30,923 nt of DNA from Leyella stercorea (lineage in GTDB: Bacteria > Bacteroidota > Bacteroidia > Bacteroidales > Bacteroidaceae), in contig NZ_JADYUF010000043.1 of NCBI RefSeq assembly GCF_021531655.1, positions 1 through 30,923 of the forward strand, written 5' to 3'. Below the pieces are notes generated by a model. That model was given only the letters and a program-made list of their open reading frames with translations. It ran no database searches and was not told the DNA's origin. Positions 14,493-22,449 of the stretch are shown one piece after another (within the stretch, counting starts at the first letter, position 1; every line of letters starts with the position of its first letter). The translations under genes were made by a program, and so were the position numbers.

Positions 14493-15236
14493 ATGACCAA
14501 CCAACTCGATAAAAACAATATACCACAACACATTGCCATAATAATGGACGGCAATGGACGATGGGCTACCGAACGCGGTAAACCGAGAAGCTATGGACAT
14601 CAGGCAGGTGTGGAAACCGTAAGGCGAATCACATCTGAATGTACACGACTCGGCGTGAAATATCTCACTCTATACACCTTCTCTACCGAGAACTGGAACC
14701 GTCCGGAGACAGAAATAGCCGCACTTATGGGGCTTGTGCTGTCATCGCTCGAGGACGAGATATTCATGAAGAACAACGTTCGCTTCAAGGTTATTGGCGA
14801 CATTGAACGTCTTCCAGCTGAAGTGCAGCGCAAACTTCAGGAAACAATCGACCATACTGCCAATAATACAGCAATGACAATGGTGGTAGCTTTGAGCTAT
14901 TCGGCAAGATGGGAGATAACAAAGGCTATGAAGGATATAGCACAAAAGGCTCTCGACGGACAACTCTCTGTCGGCGACATCACCGAAGACACCGTGTCGC
15001 AAAGCCTCACTACGGCATCAATTCCCGACCCCGACCTGCTGATACGCACCGGTGGTGAACTGCGAATCAGCAACTATCTGTTGTGGCAGATAGCTTACTC
15101 CGAACTGTATTTCTGCGATACTTTCTGGCCCGACTTCAACGAAGCCGATCTGCACAAGGCCATTGCCGACTATCAGCATCGCCAACGCCGCTTCGGAAAG
15201 ACCGGCAAACAGGTGGAAGCAGAAGAAAGCAAGTAA
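14493..15236 (+). CDS. uppS: Isoprenyl transferase (undecaprenyl diphosphate synthase)
   Basis: A 247-residue cis-prenyltransferase, the usual length. The signature [13 protein letters not shown] places the catalytic, Mg-binding aspartate at D19. The later motifs FSTENWNRP and [15 protein letters not shown] carry the IPP-binding arginines. It condenses isopentenyl diphosphate onto farnesyl diphosphate in cis to build the C55 lipid carrier used for peptidoglycan and surface glycans, at the cytoplasmic membrane. It starts 13 bp after the barrel gene and ends 45 bp before bamA, fitting one envelope operon. Confidence 0.95.
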   Translation: MTNQLDKNNIPQHIAIIMDGNGRWATERGKPRSYGHQAGVETVRRITSECTRLGVKYLTLYTFSTENWNRPETEIAALMGLVLSSLEDEIFMKNNVRFKVIGDIERLPAEVQRKLQETIDHTANNTAMTMVVALSYSARWEITKAMKDIAQKALDGQLSVGDITEDTVSQSLTTASIPDPDLLIRTGGELRISNYLLWQIAYSELYFCDTFWPDFNEADLHKAIADYQHRQRRFGKTGKQVEAEESK

Positions 15237-15281
15237 TGAGTATACGCCCAGGATAAACAAGATAAAAACAATAAGAAGACA

Positions 15282-17897
15282 ATGAATATAAGAAAGGTGT
15301 TGACCACACTCTGCATCATTGCATGCAGCATCATCGCAAAGGCGCAGGACAAAATCGTATACCCGGACATATCCTATGCCGGAACACCGCGCACAGTAGA
15401 GATTGCGGGCATCGCAGTTACTGGAGCTGAAGGCTACGAGGATTATATGCTCACGGGCATATCCGGACTGTCTATCGGACAGGAGATACAGCTGCCAGGC
15501 GACGAGATTACCGACGCTGTGAAGCATTACTGGAAGTATGGCCTGTTCTCGGAGGTGTCTATATCCGTAGACTCGCTCGTACACGACAAGGCTTATCTGC
15601 ACATCCACCTGCAGATGCGTCCGCGTGTGTCAACTATCAATTACATTGGTCTGAAGAAGTCGGAGCGCACCGATATGGAGGAGAAGCTCGGACTCCTTAA
15701 AGGAGCACAGATTACGCCTAACATGATTGACCGCGCCAAGATTCTTGCCAAGAAGTATTTCGACGACAAGGGATTCAAGAACGCGGACATTCAGGTGGTG
15801 CAGCGCGATGACGTTGCGCAGAAAAACCACGTCATCCTCGATGTCATCATCGACAAGAAGGAGAAGATGAAGGTGCGCACCATCACCATCGAGGGCAACG
15901 ATGCTTTGCGGGCAAGCCAGATAAAGGGCGGTCTGTTCAAGAAGGGTGCGTTCTCCAAGACTCACGAGGCGGGCAAATTGTCATCATTCCTCAAGTCGAA
16001 GAAGTTCACTCCCGAGCGTTGGAAGGCCGACAAGCAGAAACTTATCGACAAGTATAACGAGCATGGCTACCGCGACGCTGTAATCTTGAGCGACAGCGTA
16101 TGGAACGTTGACGACAAGCACGTAAGCATAAATATAAAGGTAGACGAAGGCAAGAAGTACTTTGTACGAAACATAACATGGGTGGGCAACACTGTTTACA
16201 GCTCTGATTATCTTGCTTCCGTTCTCGGCATGAAGAAGGGCGACGTTTACAACCAGAAGCTTATGAACAAGCGACTCACCGAAGACGAGGACGCCGTGGG
16301 CAACAACTACTGGAACAACGGATACCTCTTCTACTCGCTTCATCCTACAGAGATAAACATCGTAGGCGACTCTATCGACCTTGAGATGCGTATCTTCGAG
16401 GGACCGCAGGCCCACATCAACCACGTACGCATCAACGGTAACGACCGTCTGTATGAGAATGTAGTGCGTCGCGAGCTTCGTACAAAGCCGGGCGACCTCT
16501 TCTCGAAGGAGGCTCTGCAGCGTTCGGCACGTGAGATTGCATCAATGGGACACTTCGATCCGGAGAAGGTCAATCCGCAGCCTGTGCCCGACCCAGAGAA
16601 CGGAACAGTAGATATCAACTACGATCTTGAGCAGAAGTCGAACGACCAGATTGAGTTCTCGCTCGGATGGGGACAGACTGGTGTAATCGGACGAATCGGA
16701 CTCAAGCTCAACAATTTCTCGATGCGCAACCTCTTCAACAAGAACAAGGAGCATCGTGGTATCATGCCGATCGGCGACGGTGAGGTTCTCTCTATCGGAG
16801 CACAGACCAACGGTACATACTATCAGTCGTACAACACCTCTTATTCAACCAACTGGTTTGGAGGCAAGCGACCGATACAGTTCTCGGTAGGAGCCTACTT
16901 CTCTAAGCAGACCGACGTTTCGAGCAACTACTACAACAGTGGTTACTTCAACAACTACTACAATTATATGTACGGTTATGGCAGCTACGGCAACTACAAC
17001 AACTACGAGTCGTACTACGATCCCGACAAATACATCAAGTTGTTCGGTTTCTCACTGGGATGGGGCAAGCAGTTGCGCTGGCCAGACGACTACTTCCAGT
17101 TGTCGCTCTCGCTCTCGTACACACGCTATATGCTTAAGAACTGGAGCTACTTCCTCATGACCAACGGTAATTCAAACAACCTCAACCTCAGCATACAGCT
17201 GTCGCGTACATCTACCGACAACCAGTTGTTCCCACGCCGCGGTTCAGAGTTCGTAGCATCGGTTACCGTTACTCCGCCATGGTCGGCATGGGACGGCAAG
17301 GACTACGAACACCTCGCCACCAACGCTAAGTCGGCTACCTATAATAAGGAGCAGCAGGAGAAGTACCGCTGGGTAGAATACCACAAGTGGAAATTCAAGG
17401 GTCGCATGTTCACCGCACTCACAAGCGGACAGAAGTGTCTTGTGCTTATGACCCGACTCGAATTCGGATTGCTCGGCTCGTTCAACAAGTGGAAGAAGTC
17501 GCCGTTCGAAACCTACTACATGGGTGGTGACGGTATGACTGGATACTCTACATCATACGCCGAAGAGACCATCGGTCTGCGTGGATATGAGAACGGTTCG
17601 CTCACTCCATACGGCTACGAGGGCTATGCCTACGACCGCATGACACTCGAATTGCGCTATCCGTTCCTCCTTGGCAACACCACCATCTACGGCCTCGGAT
17701 TTATCGAAGGTGGTAACTCATGGACCGAAACCAAGAAGTTCAACCCGTTCGATATGAAGCGCTCGGCAGGTATTGGTGTGCGCATCTTCCTCCCGATGGT
17801 AGGATTGATGGGTATCGACTGGGCTTACGGCTTCGACAAGGTGTTCGGCACCAAGGGCGGTTCGCAGTTCCACTTCATCCTCGGTCAGGAGTTCTAA
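15282..17897 (+). CDS. bamA: Outer membrane protein assembly factor BamA
   Basis: An 871-residue Omp85 protein with a signal peptide (MNIRKVLTTLCIIACSIIAKA). Five POTRA-type domains span roughly residues 40-480 (for example TINYIGLKKSERTDMEEK, VRTITIEGNDALRASQI, VRNITWVGNTVYSSDYL, INHVRINGNDRLYENVV). A 16-stranded barrel follows, ending HFILGQEF with the terminal Phe expected for outer membrane proteins. The barrel has RGYENGSLTPYGYEGYAY, the VRGF/Y-type motif of loop 6. BamA inserts beta-barrel proteins into the outer membrane. A Tyr/Asn/Gly-rich insertion at about 548-584 probably extends a surface loop. The neighbours uppS and three Skp-like genes fit the assembly pathway. Confidence 0.95.
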   Translation: MNIRKVLTTLCIIACSIIAKAQDKIVYPDISYAGTPRTVEIAGIAVTGAEGYEDYMLTGISGLSIGQEIQLPGDEITDAVKHYWKYGLFSEVSISVDSLVHDKAYLHIHLQMRPRVSTINYIGLKKSERTDMEEKLGLLKGAQITPNMIDRAKILAKKYFDDKGFKNADIQVVQRDDVAQKNHVILDVIIDKKEKMKVRTITIEGNDALRASQIKGGLFKKGAFSKTHEAGKLSSFLKSKKFTPERWKADKQKLIDKYNEHGYRDAVILSDSVWNVDDKHVSINIKVDEGKKYFVRNITWVGNTVYSSDYLASVLGMKKGDVYNQKLMNKRLTEDEDAVGNNYWNNGYLFYSLHPTEINIVGDSIDLEMRIFEGPQAHINHVRINGNDRLYENVVRRELRTKPGDLFSKEALQRSAREIASMGHFDPEKVNPQPVPDPENGTVDINYDLEQKSNDQIEFSLGWGQTGVIGRIGLKLNNFSMRNLFNKNKEHRGIMPIGDGEVLSIGAQTNGTYYQSYNTSYSTNWFGGKRPIQFSVGAYFSKQTDVSSNYYNSGYFNNYYNYMYGYGSYGNYNNYESYYDPDKYIKLFGFSLGWGKQLRWPDDYFQLSLSLSYTRYMLKNWSYFLMTNGNSNNLNLSIQLSRTSTDNQLFPRRGSEFVASVTVTPPWSAWDGKDYEHLATNAKSATYNKEQQEKYRWVEYHKWKFKGRMFTALTSGQKCLVLMTRLEFGLLGSFNKWKKSPFETYYMGGDGMTGYSTSYAEETIGLRGYENGSLTPYGYEGYAYDRMTLELRYPFLLGNTTIYGLGFIEGGNSWTETKKFNPFDMKRSAGIGVRIFLPMVGLMGIDWAYGFDKVFGTKGGSQFHFILGQEF

Positions 17898-17922
17898 TCC
17901 TTTTGCCTGAACGGCAGAAGGA
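17898..17922 (+). other. Short hairpin after bamA
   Basis: TCCTTTTGCC (17898-17907) and GGCAGAAGGA (17913-17922) pair over 10 bp with one G-U and a 5-nt loop, directly after the bamA stop. No T tract follows, so it is more likely an mRNA end-protecting or processing hairpin than a terminator. Degenerate AATTAGG-like sequence follows to 17960. Confidence 0.5.
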
Positions 17923-17985
17923 GCGAGGAATTAAGAGCCAGGAGTTAGAAATAAGGAATTGAATGATAATATAATTGTTAAAGAT

Positions 17986-18498
17986 ATGAGGAAATTAATG
18001 CTTATCTGCCTCTTTGCCATAACGGCATTGACGGCAAGTGCGCAGAAGTTTGCGCTGCTCGACATGGAATACATTCTGAAGAACATTCCGGCATACGAGC
18101 GTGCCAACGAACAACTCAACCAGGTGTCGAAGAAATGGCAGGCCGAAGTTGAGGCGCTCAACACCGAGGCTTCAACGCTCTACAAGAACTACCAGAATGA
18201 GAAGGTGTTCCTTTCGGCAGAACAGAAGAAAGACCGCCAGGAGGCAATAATGAAGAAGGAGAAGGAGGCAAGCGACCTTAAGCGCAAGTACTTCGGACCC
18301 GAAGGCGAGCTGTTCAAGAAGCGCGAGAGCCTCATGTCGCCCATTCAGGAGGAGATATACACAGCGGTGAAGGAGATATCCGAACTGCGTGGCTACTCGC
18401 TCGTGCTCGACCGTGCTTCCGACTCAGGCATAATATTCGGTTCGCCCAAGATTGACATCAGCAACGAAGTGCTGCAGAAGCTCGGCTATGGAATTTAG
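17986..18498 (+). CDS. OmpH/Skp-like periplasmic chaperone 1
   Basis: 170 residues from ATG 17986, with a signal peptide (MRKLMLICLFAITALTASAQ) and the OmpH fold: a short beta segment (KFALLDMEYILKNIPAYE), a long coiled-coil body rich in Lys/Glu (about residues 40-125), and C-terminal strands (YSLVLDRASDSGIIFGSPKIDI). Skp-like trimers hold unfolded outer-membrane proteins in the periplasm before delivery to BamA, whose gene lies immediately upstream. An in-frame ATG at 17959 would precede the signal peptide with nine polar residues and is less likely. The stop TAG 18496-18498 abuts AATTAGG heptamers. Confidence 0.88.
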   Translation: MRKLMLICLFAITALTASAQKFALLDMEYILKNIPAYERANEQLNQVSKKWQAEVEALNTEASTLYKNYQNEKVFLSAEQKKDRQEAIMKKEKEASDLKRKYFGPEGELFKKRESLMSPIQEEIYTAVKEISELRGYSLVLDRASDSGIIFGSPKIDISNEVLQKLGYGI

Positions 18499-18658
18499 AA
18501 TTAGGAATTAGGAATTTTGAGTTGTTCTCGGCTTTGCCTGCGATTTTGAATTATTCAATTTGAATTGTTAGGCTTTGCTGATTCGGAATTAGGAATTTGT
18601 AATTTTGAAAATTCATTTATAGAGTTTGGAAAATAATTAATAACAAAAAAAATAGAAA
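18499..18658. repeat. Repeat-filled spacer between ompH copies 1 and 2
   Basis: AATTAGG units at 18499 and 18506 run straight into AATTTTG at 18513 with 7-bp phase, then a TTCTCGGCTTTGCCTGCG segment also seen in degenerate form near 7600, then further AATTAGG and TTTTGAAT fragments. TAATTTTG at 18600-18607 fits the -7 consensus with TTG at 18575-18577 (22-bp spacer) and may be a promoter for the second ompH. Confidence 0.7.
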
Positions 18659-19171
18659 ATGAAAAAGCTTATCTTAATGCTTATGTTGTGCATGCCATTG
18701 GCAACATTCGCACAGAAATTCGGACACGTTAACGCACAGGACATCATGCAGTCAATGCCTGAGTTCATCAAGGCTCGTGGCGAGGTGGAAGCCGCTGCCA
18801 AGCAGTATGACAACGACCTCAAGGCTATGCAGGACGAGCTCCAGCGCAAGGCCCAGGACTACGACAAGAACGCCTCGACAATGAACGAGACCAAGAAGAA
18901 GGAGACAGAGGAAAGTCTCCAGCAGATGTATCAGAAGATACAGCAGACCGCCCAGGACAACCAGCAGGCTCTCGCCAAGCTCCAGCAGGAGAAGATCAGC
19001 CCTATCACCAACAAGCTCGTTGAGGCTATCAAGGCTGTAGGCAAGGCTGGCGGTTATGTTTACATCATGGACATCACATCAGGCATACCTTACATCAGCG
19101 ACACTCTCAGCAAGGATGTTACTGCCGAGGTTAAGGCCCAGCTCAACAAGCCGGCTGCTGCCAAGAAGTAA
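18659..19171 (+). CDS. OmpH/Skp-like periplasmic chaperone 2
   Basis: 170 residues with a signal peptide (MKKLILMLMLCMPLATFAQ) and the start of the mature fold KFGHVNAQDIMQSMPEFIKA. A Gln/Lys-rich coiled-coil follows (LQQMYQKIQQTAQDNQQALA), then C-terminal strands (GGYVYIMDITSGIPYISDT). The tail ends in NKPAAAKK. The architecture is the same as its two neighbours, but the sequence is clearly diverged and the tentacle more Gln-rich, so this is not a recent duplication. Its role should be periplasmic holding of outer-membrane proteins for BamA. A hairpin with a T tract follows, so this gene may be expressed more than the downstream copy. Confidence 0.9.
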   Translation: MKKLILMLMLCMPLATFAQKFGHVNAQDIMQSMPEFIKARGEVEAAAKQYDNDLKAMQDELQRKAQDYDKNASTMNETKKKETEESLQQMYQKIQQTAQDNQQALAKLQQEKISPITNKLVEAIKAVGKAGGYVYIMDITSGIPYISDTLSKDVTAEVKAQLNKPAAAKK

Positions 19172-19197
19172 TTGATTGTTTCAACAGATACAACAAC

Positions 19198-19235
19198 AAG
19201 GAGGCTATGGCGTATAAGCCGCAGCCTCCTTTTTT
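19198..19235 (+). terminator. Terminator/attenuator between ompH copies 2 and 3
   Basis: AAGGAGGCT (19198-19206) pairs with AGCCTCCTT (19223-19231), with an inner GGC/GCC extension, followed by a T run to 19235. It would reduce read-through into the third ompH and murI, or separate the units. Confidence 0.8.
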
Positions 19236-19308
19236 GCTTTCAAGCCAAATACAGCGTAAGGAGACGGCTACTCCATTTATTCCAAGAATCCCAAAAGCGA
19301 CAACATTT

Positions 19309-19812
19309 ATGAAGAAATTATTCTTACTACTCTTCGTGCTTGCCCTTCCGTTGCTGGCGAGTGCGCAGATACGGTTCGGTGTTTGCAGTTACAGCACCTT
19401 ACTGAAGTCGATGCCCGAATATCTCATGGCGCAACGCAGTATAGACGACCTGCGCCAGAAGTACGAGAGCGAGATGAAACGCTCTGAACAGGAGTTCAAT
19501 GCCAAGTATGAGGAGTTTCTCGACGAGCAACGCGACCTCGTTCCGGCAATCCTTCGCAAGCGTCAGACCGAGATACAGGAAATGATGGAGAAGAACGTAG
19601 CCTTCAAGCAGGAGGCACAGCGACTGCTCAAGCAGGCTGAGACCGACGCCCTTGCTCCCGTCAAGCTCAAGCTCAACGAGGCTGTTGCAAAGGTAGGGGC
19701 GCAGCAGGGTTATGCCTTCATACTCAACACCGACGGCGACGCCTGCCCGTACATCAACCCCGAGATGGGCGAGGACGCCACCGAGGCAATCAAGGCCCAA
19801 CTAAACCCGTAG
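19309..19812 (+). CDS. OmpH/Skp-like periplasmic chaperone 3
   Basis: 167 residues from ATG 19309, where a clear signal peptide begins (MKKLFLLLFVLALPLLASAQ). The mature part starts IRFGVCSYSTLLKSMPEYL and continues with a coiled-coil body and the C-terminal GYAFILNTDGDACPYINPE strands. An upstream in-frame ATG at 19207 lies inside the terminator hairpin and is rejected. Unlike the other two copies, the mature protein has cysteines in its N-terminal strand and near its C-terminus (GVCSYS, DACPYI). These could form a disulphide. It is 4 bp from murI and so co-transcribed with it. No promoter of the usual type is evident between the terminator and this gene. Confidence 0.87.
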   Translation: MKKLFLLLFVLALPLLASAQIRFGVCSYSTLLKSMPEYLMAQRSIDDLRQKYESEMKRSEQEFNAKYEEFLDEQRDLVPAILRKRQTEIQEMMEKNVAFKQEAQRLLKQAETDALAPVKLKLNEAVAKVGAQQGYAFILNTDGDACPYINPEMGEDATEAIKAQLNP

Positions 19813-19816
19813 CCGT

Positions 19817-20659
19817 ATGATGACCTTTCCGCAACAACCAGGCCCCATCGGCGTGTTCGATTCGGGCTACGGCGGACTGACCGTGCTGCACGGCATACGC
19901 CAGCTACTGCCGCAATACGACTACATGTATCTCGGCGACAACGCCCGCGCACCCTATGGCTCGCGCTCGTTTGAAGTGGTCTACCAGTTCACAAGGCAGG
20001 CCGTGCTCAAGCTGTTCTCCATGGGTTGCCATCTCGTGATACTCGGATGCAACACCGCATCGGCAAAGGCTCTGCGCACCATACAGCAGCGCGACCTGCC
20101 CATGCTCGACCCTTCGCGCCGCGTACTGGGCATAATCCGCCCAACGGCAGAGACGATAGGCAATCTGACCGAGTCGCGCCACATCGGCGTGCTCGCCACC
20201 GAGGGCACCATAAAGAGCCAGTCGTACTCGATGGAGATACGCAAGCTGTTTCCCGACATACACGTCTCGGGCGTGGCATGTCCGCTTTGGGCAGCCATAG
20301 TTGAGGCAGGCGAGGCCGACTCGCCCGGTGCCGACTACTTCGTGAAGAAGCGCATCGACCAGCTCATGCGCAAGGATCCGCTCATCGATACCATCATACT
20401 CGGCTGCACACACTATCCGTTGCTGATGAGTTCGGTAGTGAAGAATGTGCCCAAAGGCGTACGCATCATGTCGCAAGGCACATACGTGGCAAATTCGCTT
20501 GCCGACTATCTGAAGCGTCATCCCGAAATGGAGCGCAACATCACGCAAGGCGGAACGTGCCGCTATCTCACCACCGAGAGTGAGGAACGCTTCAGCGAGA
20601 CAGCCCGCATATTCCTGCACGAGGACGTAACGGTGAATCATGTCGACCTGACAGAATAG
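19817..20659 (+). CDS. murI: Glutamate racemase
   Basis: A 280-residue cofactor-independent racemase that converts L- to D-glutamate for peptidoglycan. The N-terminal GVFDSGYGGLTVL motif carries the conserved Asp-Ser (D15-S16). The two catalytic cysteines are C78 in GCNTASA and C197 in GCTHYPLL. The length is normal. Two tandem ATG codons (19817, 19820) are both possible starts. It follows the third ompH by 4 bp and ends in a strong terminator, closing the envelope cluster. Confidence 0.95.
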   Translation: MMTFPQQPGPIGVFDSGYGGLTVLHGIRQLLPQYDYMYLGDNARAPYGSRSFEVVYQFTRQAVLKLFSMGCHLVILGCNTASAKALRTIQQRDLPMLDPSRRVLGIIRPTAETIGNLTESRHIGVLATEGTIKSQSYSMEIRKLFPDIHVSGVACPLWAAIVEAGEADSPGADYFVKKRIDQLMRKDPLIDTIILGCTHYPLLMSSVVKNVPKGVRIMSQGTYVANSLADYLKRHPEMERNITQGGTCRYLTTESEERFSETARIFLHEDVTVNHVDLTE

Positions 20660-20664
20660 TCCAT

Positions 20665-20724
20665 TGCCCTGCAAAGGCAAAAGCATTTGTCAATCTATGC
20701 TTTAGCCTTTGCAGGGCATTTTTT
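20665..20724 (+). terminator. Long terminator after murI
   Basis: TGCCCTGCAAAGGC (20665-20678) pairs with GCCTTTGCAGGGCA (20705-20718). The stem continues with AAAGCAT/ATGCTTT to a 10-nt loop, making 22 positions with one mismatch, followed by six T (20719-20724). Confidence 0.93.
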
Positions 20725-20740
20725 GGGGCTCATCCGGAAA

Positions 20741-20850
20741 ATGTAGTCCTTTTGCATTCCAAATGTAGTCCTTTTGCACTCCAAAAGGAGTCCTTTTAGC
20801 AGGCAAATGTAGTCCTTTTGGGAGGCAAAAGGAGTCCTTTTGGAAAGCAT
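20741..20850. repeat. 22-bp-period repeat array 2 (five units)
   Basis: Five units begin at 20741, 20763, 20785, 20807 and 20829, exactly 22 bp apart. All contain AGTCCTTTT and four end in CAA. Unit starts alternate between ATGTAG and AAGGAG types; the last ~7 bp vary. The AAGGAG type forms the odd palindrome AAAAGGAGTCCTTTT. It belongs to the same family as the array at 1897-1984, more than 18 kb away, and lies between the murI terminator and the metK promoter. Confidence 0.9.
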
Positions 20851-20920
20851 GCCGATTATTGTTTGACTGAAGTTTCGCAATCGAAAGTAGTCAAGAAGTT
20901 CAGTTATTTAACAGGAAATA

Positions 20921-20952
20921 TTGCTTTATCTCAAAATAAAGCAGTACCTTTG
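20921..20952 (+). promoter_or_regulatory. metK promoter
   Basis: TTG at 20921-20923, a 21-bp spacer and TACCTTTG at 20945-20952 match the Bacteroidetes consensus. Transcription should start near 20959, giving a leader of about 165 nt. Confidence 0.8.
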
Positions 20953-20978
20953 CACCCGATTTGATAAATGTATAACTC

Positions 20979-21027
20979 TGTGGAAGAATTTGGCTGCTTG
21001 CAACCACACTAAAAAATGCTAAAACTG
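20979..21027 (+). promoter_or_regulatory. SAM-II-like riboswitch candidate upstream of metK
   Basis: TGTGG (20979-20983) pairs with CCACA (21004-21008) to form a 5-bp P1 with a 20-nt loop ending TTGCAA. This is followed by a 3' strand with AAAAAATGCTAAAA. The layout matches the SAM-II (metX/metA-type) aptamer as I remember it: short P1, loop ending UUGCAA, then a GCUAAAA element folding back as a pseudoknot. TTTGGC (20989-20994) can pair with GCTAAA (21018-21023), and ATTT with AAAT. Placement before the SAM synthetase gene fits feedback control by SAM. The family call is from memory and not confirmed by a covariance model. Confidence 0.6.
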
Positions 21028-21040
21028 CACACTCCAACTA

Positions 21041-21054
21041 TGCGCCGGTGCGCA
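21041..21054 (+). other. Small hairpin in the metK leader
   Basis: TGCGC (21041-21045) pairs with GCGCA (21050-21054) around a 4-nt loop, and is flanked by CCAAC (21034-21038) and GTTGG (21067-21071), which can also pair. It may link the aptamer candidate to the terminator-like hairpin. Confidence 0.4.
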
Positions 21055-21079
21055 CAGACAGAACAGGTTGGATAGCGGT

Positions 21080-21105
21080 AATTGGTGTTTTTCCACTAAT
21101 TTTTT
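21080..21105 (+). terminator. Terminator-like hairpin before metK (possible expression platform)
   Basis: AATTGGTG (21080-21087) pairs with CACTAATT (21094-21101) with one G-U pair and a 6-nt loop, followed by a T run to 21105 and AATTTT. It lies about 20 bp before ATG 21126, after the aptamer candidate. The stem is short and A/T-rich. Confidence 0.5.
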
Positions 21106-21125
21106 AATTTTAAAATTTGGAAAAA

Positions 21126-22385
21126 ATGAATTATCTTTTTTCATCAGAATCAGTTTCAGAGGGCCATCCCGACAAAGTGGCCGACCAGATTTCAGACGCT
21201 CTTGTTGACCAGTTCCTCGCCTACGACGCGAACGCACACTGCGCCATCGAGTCGTTCGTCACAACAGGCCAGGTGGTAATCATGGGCGAGGTGCGCTCAG
21301 AAGCCTACATCGATCTGCAGACCATCGCACGCAAGACCATCAACCAGATTGGCTACAACAAGTCAGAATACCAGTTCGACGGCAACTCCTGCGGCGTGCT
21401 CACTGCCATACACGAGCAGAGCGACGACATCAACCGCGGTGTAAGCCGTGCCGAGGAGGAAGAGCAGGGAGCCGGCGACCAGGGAATGATGTTCGGCTAT
21501 GCCACCAACGAGACCGAGAACTATATGCCCGTGACGCTCGACCTGGCACAGCTCATCATGCGCGTACTTGCCGACATACGCAAGGAGGGCAAGCAGATGA
21601 CCTATCTGCGCCCCGACTCAAAGAGCCAGGTCACTGTAGAATACTCAGAAGAAGGCATACCGCAGCGCATCGACACCATCGTAGTGAGCACCCAGCACGA
21701 CGAGTTTGACGACGACGACGAACGCATGCTCGCCAAAATCAAGGACGACGTGCTCAACATCCTCATGCCACGCGTCAAGGCCGAGATACACAGCGAGAAG
21801 GTGCTCGCACTCTTCGGCGACGACATCAAGTACTTCGTCAACCCCACCGGCAAGTTCGTCATCGGCGGACCTCACGGCGACACCGGACTCACCGGACGCA
21901 AGATCATCGTCGACACATACGGCGGCAAGGGCGCACACGGCGGCGGAGCGTTCTCGGGCAAGGACCCCTCTAAGGTAGACCGCTCGGCAGCATACGCCGC
22001 ACGCCACATAGCCAAGAACATGGTAGCGGCAGGCGTAGCCGACGAAATGCTCGTGCAGGTGAGCTACGCCATCGGCGTGGCAGAGCCCGTCAACATCTAT
22101 GTCAACACCTACGGACGCTCACGCGTACAGATGAGCGACGCCGAGATAGCGCAGAAGATAAGCAAGCTCTTCGACCTCCGTCCGAAAGCAATCGAGCGCA
22201 CACTCAAGCTGCGCCAGCCCATCTATCGCGAGACAGCAGCCTACGGACACATGGGACGCAAGAACGAGATTGTCGAGAAGACATTCACATCGCGCTACCA
22301 CGACACCAAGGTCATGAAGCTCGAACTCTTCACATGGGAGAAGCTCGACCGCGTCGACGACATCAAGAAGGAATTCGGACTGTAA
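21126..22385 (+). CDS. metK: S-adenosylmethionine synthetase
   Basis: 419 residues from ATG 21126; an upstream TTG frame extension is ignored. MetK makes SAM from methionine and ATP, releasing phosphate and diphosphate. The N-terminal [19 protein letters not shown] carries the methionine/ATP-binding region. The P-loop-like [18 protein letters not shown] motif and [10 protein letters not shown] are present. An insertion in the middle ([19 protein letters not shown]) and the ~420-residue length match the Bacteroidetes-type enzyme. It has its own promoter and a structured leader that probably senses SAM. A hairpin follows before the next gene. Confidence 0.96.
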   Translation: MNYLFSSESVSEGHPDKVADQISDALVDQFLAYDANAHCAIESFVTTGQVVIMGEVRSEAYIDLQTIARKTINQIGYNKSEYQFDGNSCGVLTAIHEQSDDINRGVSRAEEEEQGAGDQGMMFGYATNETENYMPVTLDLAQLIMRVLADIRKEGKQMTYLRPDSKSQVTVEYSEEGIPQRIDTIVVSTQHDEFDDDDERMLAKIKDDVLNILMPRVKAEIHSEKVLALFGDDIKYFVNPTGKFVIGGPHGDTGLTGRKIIVDTYGGKGAHGGGAFSGKDPSKVDRSAAYAARHIAKNMVAAGVADEMLVQVSYAIGVAEPVNIYVNTYGRSRVQMSDAEIAQKISKLFDLRPKAIERTLKLRQPIYRETAAYGHMGRKNEIVEKTFTSRYHDTKVMKLELFTWEKLDRVDDIKKEFGL

Positions 22386-22393
22386 TACTTCAA

Positions 22394-22421
22394 GCCGGGC
22401 GTGCCACAAGGCATGCCCGGC
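22394..22421 (+). other. 12-bp hairpin between metK and the DUF4271 gene
   Basis: GCCGGGCGTGCC (22394-22405) pairs with GGCATGCCCGGC (22410-22421) with one G-U pair and a 4-nt ACAA loop. No T tract follows. It could be a factor-dependent terminator or an mRNA stabiliser. Confidence 0.6.
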
Positions 22422-22449
22422 AAACATATACCAACCAACCCACAATTAA

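Noticed and set aside
19207..19308. Upstream in-frame start for the third OmpH-like protein
   Set aside because: ATG 19207 lies in the loop of the terminator hairpin, and the added residues precede a complete signal peptide.
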